Shown: positions 15,799 to 23,390 of the stretch, piece by piece
How positions within the stretch are numbered: the stretch's first letter is position 1
How the letters are laid out: each line of letters begins with the position of its first letter
Source: Intestinimonas massiliensis (ex Afouda et al. 2020)
GTDB lineage: Bacteria > Bacillota > Clostridia > Oscillospirales > Oscillospiraceae
Reading direction: 5' to 3'
NCBI RefSeq assembly: GCF_900626285.1
Contig: NZ_LR131147.1
Coordinates: 3,023,388-3,087,387, forward strand
Length of the DNA stretch: 64,000 bases
Program-made: the position numbers and the translations under genes
The notes under the pieces: model-generated
Told to the model about the DNA's origin: nothing
The model's input: only the letters and a program-made list of their open reading frames with translations
Database searches by the model: none

Positions 15799-15848
15799 GG
15801 AACAGGGGCCGGAGCTGGGCGCAGAAGCCCGTCCTGGCCCCTGTTTTG
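15799..15848 (+). terminator. Terminator of the amidoligase operon
   Basis: 10-bp stem AACAGGGGCC / GGCCCCTGTT around a GC-rich inner loop, followed by TTTT, 24 bp past the restored DUF3846 stop. Confidence 0.75.
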
Positions 15849-15914
15849 GTTCCAAAAGCCGTTTCAAAATCTATGTAGCGTTTTCCAACCCTTTTTGAGA
15901 CAGGAGTGGCTGTG

Positions 15915-16481
15915 ATGAACCATCAGAAAATCGGCTATGCCAGAGTATCCACTACCGACCAGAATCTGGAGCGGCAGCTGGATTTGCTCCGTCAGTATGG
16001 CGTGGAGGTAATGTTTCAGGAGAAGATGACCGGAACCAGGCGGGACAGGCCGGAGCTGAATAAATTGCTGGCCCATGTGGCCCCGGGAGATACTGTGGTG
16101 GTGGAGTCTCTGTCCAGGCTGGGCAGGGGCACCAAGGATCTGATCGAACTGGTGGAGCTGCTGAAGGAAAAGGGCGTGCAGCTGGTGAGCCTGAAGGAAC
16201 AGATTGACACCAGCACCCCGACAGGCAAGCTGCTCTTTACTCTGATGTCGGCCCTGGCCCAGTTTGAACGGGATGTGATCGCCGAGCGCACCATAGAGGG
16301 ACTGAAGGCCGCTCGTGCCAGAGGCAGGAAGGGTGGCCGGCCCCGTTGTGATCCCCATAAACTCCGGCAGGCATTGAAGCTCTATGAGGCGGGCCAGCAT
16401 ACGGTGGCGGAGATTGAGGAGCTGACCGGAATCAAGAAGGCCACGCTCTATCGGGCGCGCAAAACAAATCCTGAACCATAA
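15915..16481 (+). CDS. Serine recombinase, resolvase/invertase type
   Basis: A 188-residue small serine recombinase: IGYARVSTTDQN holds the catalytic Ser, ESLSRLGRGTKD and the long E-helix (LAQFERDVIAERT) follow, and a C-terminal HTH (HTVAEIEELTGIKKATLYRA) binds DNA. Length and layout fit Tn3-type resolvases and invertases. ATG 15915 preferred (AGGAG 8 bp upstream) over GTG 15906. No transposase or invertible gene is visible next to it; it may resolve multimers of the element. Confidence 0.92.
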   Translation: MNHQKIGYARVSTTDQNLERQLDLLRQYGVEVMFQEKMTGTRRDRPELNKLLAHVAPGDTVVVESLSRLGRGTKDLIELVELLKEKGVQLVSLKEQIDTSTPTGKLLFTLMSALAQFERDVIAERTIEGLKAARARGRKGGRPRCDPHKLRQALKLYEAGQHTVAEIEELTGIKKATLYRARKTNPEP

Positions 16482-16554
16482 AGGCAGCAAAACTTCCTTT
16501 GTCATTTTCTACAACATAACATAAAAGTAAAATCCCATAAAGGAGGTTTTAGCA

Positions 16555-16890
16555 ATGCTGAACCGCTTTGAACATGAAAGAGAAATCCTAAAATCCTTAC
16601 GGGAGGGAAAAATTCCTTCTGAACGTTCCAGAGAATACTGGAGCAACGAGGAAAAAGATGAACTGCGTCGGTGCTTTATGGATGGTGATGGAATCTCCCA
16701 GATAGCCATTGCGCTTCAACGGTCTGAAAATGCAATCGTACAACAACTGATATCCACAGGGTTGCTCATCCCAGCAGGGACGGCTGGCTCACGGTCAGGT
16801 AAGGATCGCAAGTGCCGCTGTCCGCGGTGCAAAGAATCTGGATGTACCTGTAATGAGGGGGGTGTTTGCCGCTATGCTGGAGAGCTGTGA
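16555..16890 (+). CDS. Small element-encoded protein, Cys-rich C-terminus
   Basis: 111 residues with a strong AAAGGAGG site. The middle (SREYWSNEEKDELRRCFMDG, then ISQIAIALQRSENAIVQQL) resembles a SANT/Myb-like or sigma-like HTH; the end has five cysteines (CRCPRCKESGCTC) that could bind zinc. Probably DNA-binding. Family not recognised. Overlaps the next HTH gene. Confidence 0.6.
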   Translation: MLNRFEHEREILKSLREGKIPSERSREYWSNEEKDELRRCFMDGDGISQIAIALQRSENAIVQQLISTGLLIPAGTAGSRSGKDRKCRCPRCKESGCTCNEGGVCRYAGEL

Positions 16891-17059
16891 TGATCTACTG
16901 ACCGCTGAGGAAACCTGCGAGATACTGAAAATCGGCAAGAACGCGCTTTATGAACTGCTGCGAGCCGGAACCTTAAAGGGGTATCGAAATGGCCGGGTCT
17001 GGCGGATTCCCAAGCAGGCCATCGTCGAGTACATAAAAAACCAAGCAAAGCTCAACTGA
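16874..17059 (+). CDS. Excisionase-type HTH protein
   Basis: A 61-residue protein with the winged HTH of the HTH_17/excisionase family (LLTAEETCEILKIGKNALYE, then YRNGRVWRIPKQAIVEYI). The start at ATG 16874 follows AGGGGGGTG; the ATG at 16853 would deepen the overlap with the previous gene. A second excisionase-like gene in the zone suggests a second, separate element. Confidence 0.75.
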   Translation: MLESCDDLLTAEETCEILKIGKNALYELLRAGTLKGYRNGRVWRIPKQAIVEYIKNQAKLN

Positions 17060-17062
17060 AAA

Positions 17063-17100
17063 AATTCCCTGGACATGCCCTGTCCAGGGAATTACTTTTT
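17063..17100. terminator. Bidirectional terminator between convergent genes
   Basis: 13-bp perfect stem AATTCCCTGGACA / TGTCCAGGGAATT, with ACTTTTT on the plus side and TTTTT on the minus side. Serves the HTH gene (+) and the XRE gene (-), whose stop overlaps the stem. Confidence 0.8.
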
Positions 17101-17436
17101 GCTCGATTTACTTTCCTGCCGGTCTGCCAGCCCCTGCATATAGGCCAACGCCAACTCCTGGCCAGGCTTGTCCAGCTTGTCCCAGATGCCCAGACAATGC
17201 TTTTGATCTGCCGTCAGTTTGGCGCTTTCATCCTGATCCGAAAAGAACTGGGACAGAGTAATCCCAAATCCATCGCAGATCTTTATTATCGACGGCACAG
17301 AAGGCGCATTCGTCTTATGGAGCATGGTGCTCAGGGTGGAGTAAGGAATCCCAGACGCCTTGGCCAGGCGGTAATAAGTCCACGAGCGGGCCTGACAGAG
17401 CTCCTGGATACGAGCTACAACATCAAATTCCTGCAT
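17092..17436 (-). CDS. XRE-family HTH regulator
   Basis: A 114-residue Cro/C1-type repressor. The HTH spans ~10-62 (WTYYRLAKASGIPYSTLSTM, then PSVPSIIKICDGFGITLSQFF) and is followed by a short helical tail. Such proteins control element maintenance genes. Divergent from the OB-repeat membrane protein at 17606. Confidence 0.88.
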   Translation of the reverse strand: MQEFDVVARIQELCQARSWTYYRLAKASGIPYSTLSTMLHKTNAPSVPSIIKICDGFGITLSQFFSDQDESAKLTADQKHCLGIWDKLDKPGQELALAYMQGLADRQESKSSKK

Positions 17437-17605
17437 GGGGTACCTCCTGGAATTAGTGATTATATTTTACCCAGGAGTACGGAATTCCGTTAGATTATAA
17501 ATTACGTATTATTTTAATTGATTATATGACGTTATAATGATATATTGGTGCAGTAGACATCAGCCACGTTTGAGTCTGACTTTACAAATCTGGGAGGAAT
17601 ACACC
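17437..17605. promoter_or_regulatory. Divergent promoter region of XRE and membrane-protein genes
   Basis: AT-rich, with several TATAAT-like hexamers (near 17504, 17534 and 17540) and short inverted repeats that could serve the XRE repressor. Exact promoters cannot be assigned by eye. Confidence 0.3.
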
Positions 17606-18847
17606 ATGGATCACATGAATGAACAGTCCAAAGAACATACATCAGAAGACGAATATGTTGAAAAAGGGAAACACATTTTGTTAAACGGGATCAAACGAGC
17701 TGTTTTGGGGCTATTACTTTTTGTAGTGGTACTGATTGTAATTAATATCGGCACCAACATCTTTTCTTCCTATCCAGATGTGATCTCCGTCAACGAAGTT
17801 TATAAAATGGAGTATCCAGGTGATTATGTACAAGAACATGTCGGGGAAAAAATACATTTCTCCGATGTTGTAATATGGAACACAGATCCTTCTTCCGGAC
17901 TGGCGCAAGACGCTCTTTTTGACATTTATTTTAAGAATCCCGACGATGTTGCCAAGATTGCTCCTATGGACAGCATCGTGATCAAAGGAGAACTTTCCGG
18001 CTTTAACTCTAGCGGCCGCGTTCTAATAAAAAATGCTATCCTGGAAAAGATCGACGGAACAAACGAATCTTTAACATCGGAGCAATCGCAACCTGAACCT
18101 ACTTACCCTTCTGAAAATTCCTATGATATTTGTATCAGTGCAGAACAGTTAATTGAGGAAGCAGATGCCAATATCGCAAGAGTCATCGGCACTTATGCCG
18201 GCAAGCGCGTAATGATTACCGATTTGAAGATTATAGCTACTGACGCTGATAGCGCATATTTTGACGCCGTAAATTCAATCTACTTCCGCGATCCAAATGA
18301 TCTTTATTCCATCAAGGTAGATGATAAAATAACCGTCATTGGCTCTATCGAAGAATTTATCGGAACGTATGCCATTATGGATGCAGTCTTAGTCAACAAT
18401 CCTGACATCAGTACACAAAGCCAAAGCAACGAACCTAACACTCCAAGTTCTACGGATGACACTCCAAATTTAGTACCTGACGCTGATACAGTGCCAGCAA
18501 TCAACCTCAATTATAATTCTTACGATTCGAACTGGAATTTTGTAAATGAGCATATTGGCGAATGGGTTCGCATGTATGGGGTCGTGGCCGATATGCGCTG
18601 TACGGATTATGCCTATGGTCCTGAGTCTTACATTTACATGGACCCCAATGATCCTATCTCTCATTATGGGGATTTCATTGTGTATGGTGAGGATATGAGC
18701 ATGAGCATTCCCATTGCGGACAGTCTGACTGATGATTTCCTCATTTATATCACTACTGATGGTGATAAAGTAATTGGTATCAATGCCACACCTGCCAATG
18801 ATAATTTGTCTTCTGACCCTGGTTATGGCGCCAGTGAACCTTACTAA
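17606..18847 (+). CDS. Membrane-anchored protein with three OB-like repeats
   Basis: 413 residues: an acidic cytosolic N-terminus, one membrane helix (AVLGLLLFVVVLIVINIG near 35-52), then an extracellular part with three related modules. Each has a SVNEVYKMEYPGDYV-like opening, a hydrophobic core and a (Y/F)xxDPNDxxxI segment (~65-150, ~185-270, ~310-400), separated by Ser/Pro/Thr-rich linkers. The modules resemble the OB-fold tRNA_anti-like domain found in Gram-positive surface proteins. The ATG at 17606 has GGGAGGA 8 bp upstream; the longer frame from 17537 lacks a site. Lower G+C than the surrounding chromosome. Function unknown; an exported cargo protein of the element. Confidence 0.7.
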   Translation: MDHMNEQSKEHTSEDEYVEKGKHILLNGIKRAVLGLLLFVVVLIVINIGTNIFSSYPDVISVNEVYKMEYPGDYVQEHVGEKIHFSDVVIWNTDPSSGLAQDALFDIYFKNPDDVAKIAPMDSIVIKGELSGFNSSGRVLIKNAILEKIDGTNESLTSEQSQPEPTYPSENSYDICISAEQLIEEADANIARVIGTYAGKRVMITDLKIIATDADSAYFDAVNSIYFRDPNDLYSIKVDDKITVIGSIEEFIGTYAIMDAVLVNNPDISTQSQSNEPNTPSSTDDTPNLVPDADTVPAINLNYNSYDSNWNFVNEHIGEWVRMYGVVADMRCTDYAYGPESYIYMDPNDPISHYGDFIVYGEDMSMSIPIADSLTDDFLIYITTDGDKVIGINATPANDNLSSDPGYGASEPY

Positions 18848-19182
18848 ACCCGCCAATACAAACTTTAAATAAAATCGCAAATCTTTAACGAATGACTGAG
18901 CATAGTACCAATTACAGCAACAGGCGCTACAACAAAACAAGTGCTTATAATAACCTCAGCTCAGATGAAATCGGGGACATTTTATTGGATGACACAACAT
19001 TTCTTCAGGGACAATCTTTCTAACATTTTTTCTAACACAAATCTTGAAAATATCCGCTCCCAGATAGATCACCGTTCATACATCTGGGGATTTCGCAAAA
19101 ACATCAAGAATATGCCCCGAAAATTAGTTCCCAAATCCACGTAATTACTGCGTATTTAAGAACCTTTTTCTCCTATAAGGCC
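18848..19182. other. Gene-free stretch before scar B
   Basis: 335 bp of mixed-composition DNA. No believable ORF, tRNA 5' half or terminator hairpin was found. It ends abruptly at the tRNA-fMet 3' fragment, as expected for the end of an integrated element. Confidence 0.5.
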
Positions 19183-19227
19183 CTCATAACCCGGAGGTCG
19201 AAGGTTCAAATTCTTCCCCTGCAACCA
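19183..19227 (+). repeat. 3' half of initiator tRNA-fMet, attachment-site scar B
   Basis: 45 bases collinear with scar A (4293-4337) and differing at five positions. Two of these fall on opposite sides of the T-stem (GAAGG-TTCAAAT-TCTTC), so pairing is largely kept, and each copy may come from a real but different tRNA gene. It ends GCAACCA. No 5' tRNA half is upstream. It lies 187 bp from the 3' end of the broken integrase, the normal int-att geometry. Confidence 0.8.
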
Positions 19228-19228
19228 G

Positions 19229-19267
19229 AAATCCGCTGGAATCGCATGATTCCAGCGGATTATTTTT
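19229..19267 (+). terminator. Terminator behind tRNA fragment B
   Basis: 13-14-bp stem AATCCGCTGGAATC / GATTCCAGCGGATT followed by TATTTTT. A natural tRNA terminator carried along with the 3' half. Confidence 0.75.
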
Positions 19268-19413
19268 GCTTTTTTGTACTTTTTCTGACCCAGATTCTGA
19301 CCCACGTCGGCACAAGCTCCGGATCGCTCTCCTCGCCGTCTGCGGCAAGGCTCGCTCCCTCCGCTGCGCCTCCTTTCCAAATGCGACCCGCTGCGCTGGG
19401 CTCTCATTTGGTT

Positions 19414-20136
19414 TTATCCGCCTCCCAATACCCTCGCCATCGTTTGGGCCGTCTGGCGCCGGGCGACGCTGATTACATAGGCGTAGGTGTCCAGAGTAAA
19501 GCCCGCCGAGAAGTGCCCCAGCATACCGGAGACGGTCTTGATATCCACCCCGTTTTGCAGGGCCAGGGCGGCAAAGGTGTGTCTCAAATCGTGGAACCTC
19601 ACTCTGGGGCGGCCCTGCCCGTTTCAGCACGTCTATCGTATCCTCTGCCAATGGCAGAGTGCGGTAGGCGTTTTTTGTTTTCAGCGGAGCTTCGGTGATC
19701 TCGCCGTTGATGCGGGTGCTCCGCCGCCGAACGCAGCTCTCCCCTTCTCAGCCCTGTTGTCAGCTCCAGGCAGTGGAGCTCAAACACGCCCTTCTCTGGC
19801 CCCCCTCAGAAAGGACTGGAGCGGCTCCGCAGGAAGGGTATTCATCTCCCTGTGCTCCATCTTGGGCAGGGCGCTCCCCTCCGCCGGGTTGTCAAGGATG
19901 ATCCGCTGCTCCTGCGCCAGCTTTAAGGCAGAGGATAGAATCTGGTGGATGTTCCGCACCGTCGTGGCACTGAGGCTCTTGGGCTGGCCTTCGGCCTCCG
20001 TCTGGGTCTTGCCCAGTACGTTCTTGTAGATAGCCTTTCCGATTTCCGGGTCATATCCCGCTGTGTATCATCCCTCCCAGCGGCCATCTTTCCGTTTCCT
20101 GATATTGCCCTCACCGTTGGCCCGCTTTTTCGCCAT
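19414..20136 (-). pseudogene. Frameshifted tyrosine integrase
   Basis: The catalytic C-terminus is readable in one frame (MRFHDLRHTFAALALQ, MLGHFSAGFTLDTYAYV) with the His, Arg and Tyr residues present. The first Arg box and core-binding part are spread over other frames (KTKNAYRTLPLAED in one, QSFLRG in another), with in-frame stops between. The N-terminus starts at ATG 20136 (MAKKRANGEGNIRKRKDGRW), the typical start of gut Clostridia integrases. At least three frame changes are needed, so the gene is dead. A downstream GQNLGQ tail near 19290 may be its worn C-terminal end. Confidence 0.8.
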
Positions 20137-20369
20137 ATGTGTCGCCTCCTTTGCAGCAACACACAATATCAGCAAACATCGCAAATATCCAGAAGCAACG
20201 GCCAGAGTTACCAGAACAGTAGCAACTGCCCAGCGGCAACTCTCTTTTTGTTTTGCAGCGCATTCCTCTACTCTATGCTCAGACTGATAGGCAACCGTTT
20301 TTCTAGTCTCAATTTCTGCAAAGCGCCAAATGCACAAGCAGCAATCTAGCTTGTCCGCCAACGTCTGCT
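20137..20369. other. Remnant leader upstream of the broken integrase
   Basis: No gene. The stretch 20137-20260 (gcagcaacacacaatatcag ... gagttaccagaacag ... gcagcgcat) has a diverged copy at ~39002-39130, so it belongs to the same integrase module. Confidence 0.55.
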
Positions 20370-21341
20370 TTAGGCTTTCCTGTCTTTACGCCTCAGGTGA
20401 ATCGCAAATCCGGAAATCTCATCTTTAAAGTAGACAGCAACCAGTCCCTTTTCGTCCTGTACACGCGTCTCCTCCCGGAAATCAATTCCTCTGAAACGGA
20501 ACCAGGCAACGGCCCGCTCAATGTGCGCCACCGAAAAGGCCAGGTGGCCGTGCTCACCCAGGAAGGGGGTTTTGCAGATTTCGGCTGCTGTACCGGCAAA
20601 GAAAGAGCCCGGCGTTTCCTGCACATCGAATCCGAAGAGGTCCTGAAAGCTGCCGGCCACATCCCGGGCCTGCGCCGCATCGGTACAATTGATGCCCACA
20701 TGGAGCAGCTGCGCATCCAGTATGGCGGAAACGGCCTGCTTTGCCTGCATCCGGATCTTGTCAAATTCTCCCGACGCGATCTGCCGGGCAGAGGCCACGA
20801 AGCTTCCGCCGCAGCACAGAACGTTGGGCAGCGCCAGATATTCCTCCAGATTCTGTACGGAGATCCCTCCTGTGGGTATGAACCTCATCTGGGGGTAGGG
20901 CGCTGACAGGGCGCGCAGCATGGAGGAGCCTCCGCTCTGCTGTGCCGGAAAAAACTTCACCTCGGTCAGGCCCAGTTTCCGTGCGGCTTCCAACTCAGTG
21001 GGAGAGGAGATACCGGGGTAAATGGGGGTACCATGGTCAAAACACCACTGCACCACATCCGGATTCAATCCAGGTGAGACGAGGAACTTCGCACCTGCGG
21101 AAACCGCCGCCTCCGCCTGCTGGACCGTCAGGACCGTACCGGCGCCAGCCAGAAAGTCGGGGAACGCCTGGGCGATCTCCGCGATGGATTGGGCGGCGGC
21201 CGGTGTGCGGAACGTGATTTCCGCGGCCGGGATCCCGCCGTCAATCAATGCCTGCGCCAGAGGCACGGCATGGCCAGGGCTGTCAACCGTCACTACGGGA
21301 AGCAGGCCAACGGCATAGAGCTGGTCAGAAAGATTGGTCAT
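20370..21341 (-). CDS. KDPG/KHG aldolase fused to a VOC domain
   Basis: A 323-residue fusion. Residues 1-~205 are a class I 2-keto-3-deoxy-6-phosphogluconate aldolase: AAEITFRT carries the catalytic Glu, VKFFPAQ the Schiff-base Lys, and RFIPTGGI the phosphate loop. Residues ~210-323 are a glyoxalase/bleomycin-resistance (VOC) domain (LLHVGINCTDA ... GLVAVYFKDEISGFAIHL). Free KDPG aldolase is ~205-215 residues, so the VOC part is an addition; it may act on a related 2-keto acid. The ATG at 21341 overlaps the kinase stop by 4 bp (ATGA). It should split KDPG into pyruvate and glyceraldehyde-3-phosphate and is the last gene of the operon. Confidence 0.88.
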   Translation of the reverse strand: MTNLSDQLYAVGLLPVVTVDSPGHAVPLAQALIDGGIPAAEITFRTPAAAQSIAEIAQAFPDFLAGAGTVLTVQQAEAAVSAGAKFLVSPGLNPDVVQWCFDHGTPIYPGISSPTELEAARKLGLTEVKFFPAQQSGGSSMLRALSAPYPQMRFIPTGGISVQNLEEYLALPNVLCCGGSFVASARQIASGEFDKIRMQAKQAVSAILDAQLLHVGINCTDAAQARDVAGSFQDLFGFDVQETPGSFFAGTAAEICKTPFLGEHGHLAFSVAHIERAVAWFRFRGIDFREETRVQDEKGLVAVYFKDEISGFAIHLRRKDRKA

Positions 21342-22291
21342 ACAGCACATCCGCTCCTCTCCATAAAGCGTGCAAGTTCCGCACGATTGGGCAGGCCCTC
21401 ATTATCACCCACACTCATAACCTGAATGGCGCCGATGGCGTTGCCGCGCCGGACCGCCTCAGAAAGCGGCAGGTTCTCCAGCAGACCGCTGAGCACGCCG
21501 ACAGCAAAGCCGTCGCCCGCACCTACTGTGTCCACCACATGAGCCACCGGGAAGCCCTCCACCTGGAACCCGTTCTCCCCGTCAAAGGCGCACGCGCCCT
21601 GAGGCCCCAGCTTGATCACCACCGTTTTCGTGCCGCGCTTCCGATAGAAGGCGGCAATGTCTTCCGGGGCATCCAGCCCGGTGAGCAGACGTCCCTCGGC
21701 GATCCCGGGCAAAAACAGATCGCACATGCCTGCGGCCCGGTTGATAAACTCCGCCATATCCGCCTGGCTGGGCCACAGCTGGGGGCGGAGGTTGGGATCA
21801 AAAGAAAGGAACAGTCCTTCTGCCCTGGCCCGCTCCATCAGCGTCAGGACAGCAGCCCGGCAGGAATCCGAGAGCGCCGGGGAAATACCGGTCATATGCA
21901 GCACGCCGTATCCCGACAGATCCAGGTCCCGTACATCCTCAGGGGACAGCGTGGAGGCGGCGGAGCCTTTGCGGAAGTAGAAAATCTCCGGGTCGCCGTG
22001 AGAGGTCTTGGATTTGAGCATGAAACCGGTGGTCTTTTCGTCGGAGAAGGTGGTCAGTTCGGTGCCGATCCCGTTCTCCTTCATGCCGGTCAGGATGCGT
22101 TTTCCGAAGGGATCCCGACCCAGCTTGGTCAGATAGCCCACCTTGTGCTCCAGGCGGCGCAGGCCCACCGCCACGTTGTACTCCGCGCCGGCAATGGCTG
22201 TGCTGTAGCTGGAAACCGCGTCCAGCGGCCCTTCCTCCTGGGCGATAAACAGCCCCATCGGCTCGCCGACAAGCAATACGCCTTCCTTCAT
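21338..22291 (-). CDS. kdgK: PfkB sugar kinase, probable 2-keto-3-deoxygluconate kinase
   Basis: A 317-residue ribokinase-family kinase: substrate-side GAEYNVAVGLRRLE, and the ATP/catalytic motif DTVGAGDGFAVGVL with Asp as base near residue 252. Closest in feel to KDG kinases, and the coupled KDPG aldolase gene supports KDG -> KDPG as its reaction. Alternative sugar acids (e.g. 5-dehydro-2-deoxygluconate) cannot be excluded. Confidence 0.85.
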   Translation of the reverse strand: MKEGVLLVGEPMGLFIAQEEGPLDAVSSYSTAIAGAEYNVAVGLRRLEHKVGYLTKLGRDPFGKRILTGMKENGIGTELTTFSDEKTTGFMLKSKTSHGDPEIFYFRKGSAASTLSPEDVRDLDLSGYGVLHMTGISPALSDSCRAAVLTLMERARAEGLFLSFDPNLRPQLWPSQADMAEFINRAAGMCDLFLPGIAEGRLLTGLDAPEDIAAFYRKRGTKTVVIKLGPQGACAFDGENGFQVEGFPVAHVVDTVGAGDGFAVGVLSGLLENLPLSEAVRRGNAIGAIQVMSVGDNEGLPNRAELARFMERSGCAV

Positions 22292-22303
22292 AAAAAGACC
22301 TCC

Positions 22304-23365
22304 TCAGCATTCCCAGGGAAGGGGAAGGCCGATGTCAGCCGACAGGCCCTCCAGGGATTCCGCCACGTCCGCGGGCAGCTCCAGGCCGTTGGCCTCGGCG
22401 GCGCGGTGCCGTTCCCACTCGATCTCGCCGGGGGTATAGATCCGCTCGGAGCCCTGCGCCTTGGGGGCGCTGCGAAGATTCCGGGCCATGGATTCGTTTC
22501 TGGCGGCGTAAGCCTCCGCACCGCAGAACACAGCGGGATTGACCACCAGAAAGGCGTGGCAGACATTGTTGGGCTTTTCCAGTTCGAAGCACCAGCTGAC
22601 GATATCGCCATTGGTGCCCATACCTCCGCCGGACAGCGCGCCGGTCAGCAGCTCCACCAGCACAGCCATGCCATAGCCCTTGTGGGCGGCAAAGGGCTGC
22701 ATGGCCCCTTCCTCGGGATAGTGGCTGGGATCGGTGGTGGGCAGGCCGTTTTTGTCCACGATCCAGGTTTCAGGAATGGAGCGGCCGTCCTTCCGGGCCT
22801 GGACCACTTTGAGGGAGGCCACATTGCTCATGGCGATGTCCAGGAAGATGGAGGGAGTGGACCGGGCGGGGGCGGCGTAGGCCAGGGGGTTGTTGCCGAT
22901 CACCATACCACGGGCGCCGGGGACTGTCATATTGGGGTCCACGTTGCTCACGCTCAGGCCCAGCATACCGGCTTTCGCTGCCATATTGGCATAGTATCCG
23001 GCGGCTCCGAAATGGCTGCTGTTCTTCACCACCACAAGGGCGATACCGGCGCTTTTGGCCTTCTCAATGGCCAGGGACATGGCCCGGTAAGAGGCCGACT
23101 CGCCCATGCCATTGTGGGCATCCATCAGCGCGTAGGCAGGGCCCTCGGATACGACCTGAGTCACAGCGTGGATGTCCATGCCCCCTGCACGAAACTTTTT
23201 AATGTAATTGAACAGGTTTTTTGTACCGTGGGAATGGGTCCCAAAAGCATCGGTTTCCGTCAGCACTTCCGCGCACAGGCGCGCGTCCTCCTCACTCATT
23301 CCCTCGTGTACCAGGGCGCGGGCGCAGAAGTCTTTCAACGCCGCAATTTTGATCCGTTTTGCCAT
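22304..23365 (-). CDS. Ldh2/malate-lactate type NAD(P) dehydrogenase
   Basis: A 353-residue oxidoreductase of the Ldh_2 family (AllD/YiaK/YlbC-like), non-Rossmann NAD(P) enzymes acting on 2-hydroxy/2-keto acids. FGTHSHGTKNL holds the conserved catalytic His, followed by NGMGESASYRAM and NNPLAYAAP. ATG 23365 preferred to the GTG just before it. In this operon it may reduce or oxidise a keto-sugar acid such as a 2,3-diketo or 2-keto gluconate intermediate. Confidence 0.85.
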   Translation of the reverse strand: MAKRIKIAALKDFCARALVHEGMSEEDARLCAEVLTETDAFGTHSHGTKNLFNYIKKFRAGGMDIHAVTQVVSEGPAYALMDAHNGMGESASYRAMSLAIEKAKSAGIALVVVKNSSHFGAAGYYANMAAKAGMLGLSVSNVDPNMTVPGARGMVIGNNPLAYAAPARSTPSIFLDIAMSNVASLKVVQARKDGRSIPETWIVDKNGLPTTDPSHYPEEGAMQPFAAHKGYGMAVLVELLTGALSGGGMGTNGDIVSWCFELEKPNNVCHAFLVVNPAVFCGAEAYAARNESMARNLRSAPKAQGSERIYTPGEIEWERHRAAEANGLELPADVAESLEGLSADIGLPLPWEC

Positions 23366-23390
23366 CACAATAACCTCATTTCATGCTGAA

